A stretch of DNA of 6,945 bases, taken from contig SKRY01000092.1 in NCBI GenBank assembly GCA_007118235.1, forward strand, positions 1-6,945, in the 5' to 3' direction. Both the position numbers and the translations under genes were made by a program. The DNA comes from Candidatus Hydrogenedentota bacterium. Its GTDB lineage: Bacteria; Hydrogenedentota; Hydrogenedentia; Hydrogenedentales; SLHB01. The first letter of the stretch is position 1. Every line of letters starts with the position of its first letter. The notes under the pieces are model-generated. The model had not been told where the DNA came from, made no database searches, and was given only the letters and a program-made list of their open reading frames with translations. Positions 5,942-6,945 of this stretch are shown here, in pieces.

Positions 5942-6945
5942 CTAGTAAGGTTCCGGTTCGCCCATTTCGTGTTCGAGTTGGGACACGACCACCGTGCCGA
6001 CCGCATCGCCATTGATGTTCACGAGGGTGCGGCACATGTCGAGAAAACGATCCACGCCAATGACAATGCCGATGCCTTCCAATGGCAGTCCGACAGACGC
6101 CAACACGATGCTCATCAATCCAACGCTTGCCCCGGGGATACCGGCCGTGCCAATGCTCACCACGACTGCGGTAAGGAACACGAGGAATTGCTCCGGAAGG
6201 GTAAGTCCCACGGCGTAGACTTGGGCGATGAAGAGCACGGCGACCGCTTGATAGAGGGCGGTGCCATCCATGTTGATGGTCGCGCCCAGGGGCAGCATGA
6301 AGCTGCTAATCTTCTTGCTCGACCCAACCCGCCTTGTGGCGCAGTCCATGGTGATGGGCAGAGTGGCGGAGCTACTCGAACTGCTGAAGGCCAACTGGAT
6401 GGCGGGCGCCATGCCCCGCAAGAAGCGTTTCGGCGAAATCCCGCCCAACAGGGGCAGTACGATGAACACCAGCACCACAAAATGCAGAGCCAAGGCGGCA
6501 ATCACCGTAAAGACATAGAGCGCCAGCATGGGGATGTATTCGAGGCCCATGGTGGCGATGACATTGCCCATCAGCGCGAAGACGCCGATGGGGGCCAAGT
6601 ACATGATCCACAGCACGATCTGGATGATTGCCTTATCCACCGCTTGGAAAAAGCGCAGGGCGGGCTCGGTTTCATTTGGAATCGCCGCCAATACAGCCCC
6701 GAAGAGCAGGGCCGAAAAGATGATCGGGATAATTGGCACAGCGCTGATGTTCACATTGGGGATGATTTCGGGCAGCACATGGTCCCGTATTCGCGAACCG
6801 AGGGTCGGCTCCCGCTCCTCCTCGGCCTCTTCCACGGCGGCAATCTGATCTTCCAGATGTTCCTGTCCCGCGCCAGGCCGGATCAGGTTCACGCAAACCA
6901 AACCGATCAACACCGCCAAGGCCGTGGTGCAACAGTAATAAGCCA
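5942..6945 (-). CDS. Dicarboxylate/amino acid:cation symporter (DAACS/SLC1 family), 5' end outside window
   Basis: This inner-membrane symporter takes up acidic amino acids or dicarboxylates with Na+ or H+. The reading frame stays open to the window edge (codons before 6919 read AYYCCTTA, a normal membrane segment), so the N-terminal roughly 80-100 residues of a protein usually near 420 are missing. Visible features in order: a hydrophobic segment near 6880-6945; an unusually acidic loop (EHLEDQIAAVEEAEEERE, about 6865-6805); further helices; the serine-rich hairpin 1 FSSSSSSATLP (about 6390-6355); the Na+-site motif ATINMDGTALY (6283-6251); hairpin 2 GTAGIPGAS (6148-6120); and the substrate helix DRFLDMCRTLVNINGD (6052-6005). 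The Asp and Arg matching GltPh D394 and R397 favour glutamate or aspartate over plain C4-dicarboxylates. DctA lacks that Asp. First visible gene of the leftward group; its promoter is outside the window. Confidence 0.93.
   Translation of the reverse strand, partial: AYYCCTTALAVLIGLVCVNLIRPGAGQEHLEDQIAAVEEAEEEREPTLGSRIRDHVLPEIIPNVNISAVPIIPIIFSALLFGAVLAAIPNETEPALRFFQAVDKAIIQIVLWIMYLAPIGVFALMGNVIATMGLEYIPMLALYVFTVIAALALHFVVLVFIVLPLLGGISPKRFLRGMAPAIQLAFSSSSSSATLPITMDCATRRVGSSKKISSFMLPLGATINMDGTALYQAVAVLFIAQVYAVGLTLPEQFLVFLTAVVVSIGTAGIPGASVGLMSIVLASVGLPLEGIGIVIGVDRFLDMCRTLVNINGDAVGTVVVSQLEHEMGEPEPY

Noticed and set aside
1..6945. tRNA or rRNA genes, insertion sequences, CRISPR arrays, attachment sites
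   Set aside because: No tRNA-like cloverleaf, transposase motif, terminal inverted repeat or regularly spaced repeat was seen.

Overview
The window holds seven protein genes and no RNA genes, mobile elements or CRISPR arrays. It reads as a chromosomal stretch from a GC-rich Gram-negative-type bacterium with strong Shine-Dalgarno sequences. Tat- and Sec-exported proteins of the DUF1080, beta-propeller, metallophosphoesterase and YesU-like (DUF1961) types lying together are typical of environmental polysaccharide degraders such as Planctomycetota, Verrucomicrobiota/Lentisphaerota or Hydrogenedentota. That placement is inference from gene content; no marker gene here fixes it.

Layout. A complete serC (phosphoserine aminotransferase, serine and vitamin B6 synthesis) runs rightward at the left edge. 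It converges on a leftward DtxR/MntR-type metalloregulator gene, with a 15-bp-stem hairpin between them. The regulator is divergent from a rightward Tat-exported DUF1080 protein (3-keto-disaccharide hydrolase family). Their 196-bp shared upstream region holds back-to-back sigma70-like promoters and a 19-bp quasi-palindrome over the regulator's -35 box. The DUF1080 gene converges, across another GC-rich hairpin, on a leftward group of four genes. In transcription order these are a DAACS/SLC1 dicarboxylate or acidic amino acid symporter (its 5' end lies outside the window), a secreted DUF1961/YesU-like protein, a Tat-exported calcineurin-like metallophosphoesterase, and a secreted five-bladed beta-propeller resembling GH43-type glycoside hydrolases.

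How they may work together. The four-gene leftward group has gaps of 48, 101 and 131 bp and could be one transcript. Its three exported proteins and the facing DUF1080 protein look like an extracytoplasmic set acting on carbohydrate or another organic substrate, with the symporter importing a small acid. No substrate can be read from the sequence. serC looks like unrelated housekeeping. The DtxR-like regulator is the only transcription factor here and may control itself and the DUF1080 gene; that is a hypothesis from the promoter layout.

Three starts were chosen by ribosome binding site and differ from the longest possible reading frame: the regulator (1753), the propeller (3993) and the phosphoesterase (5015).
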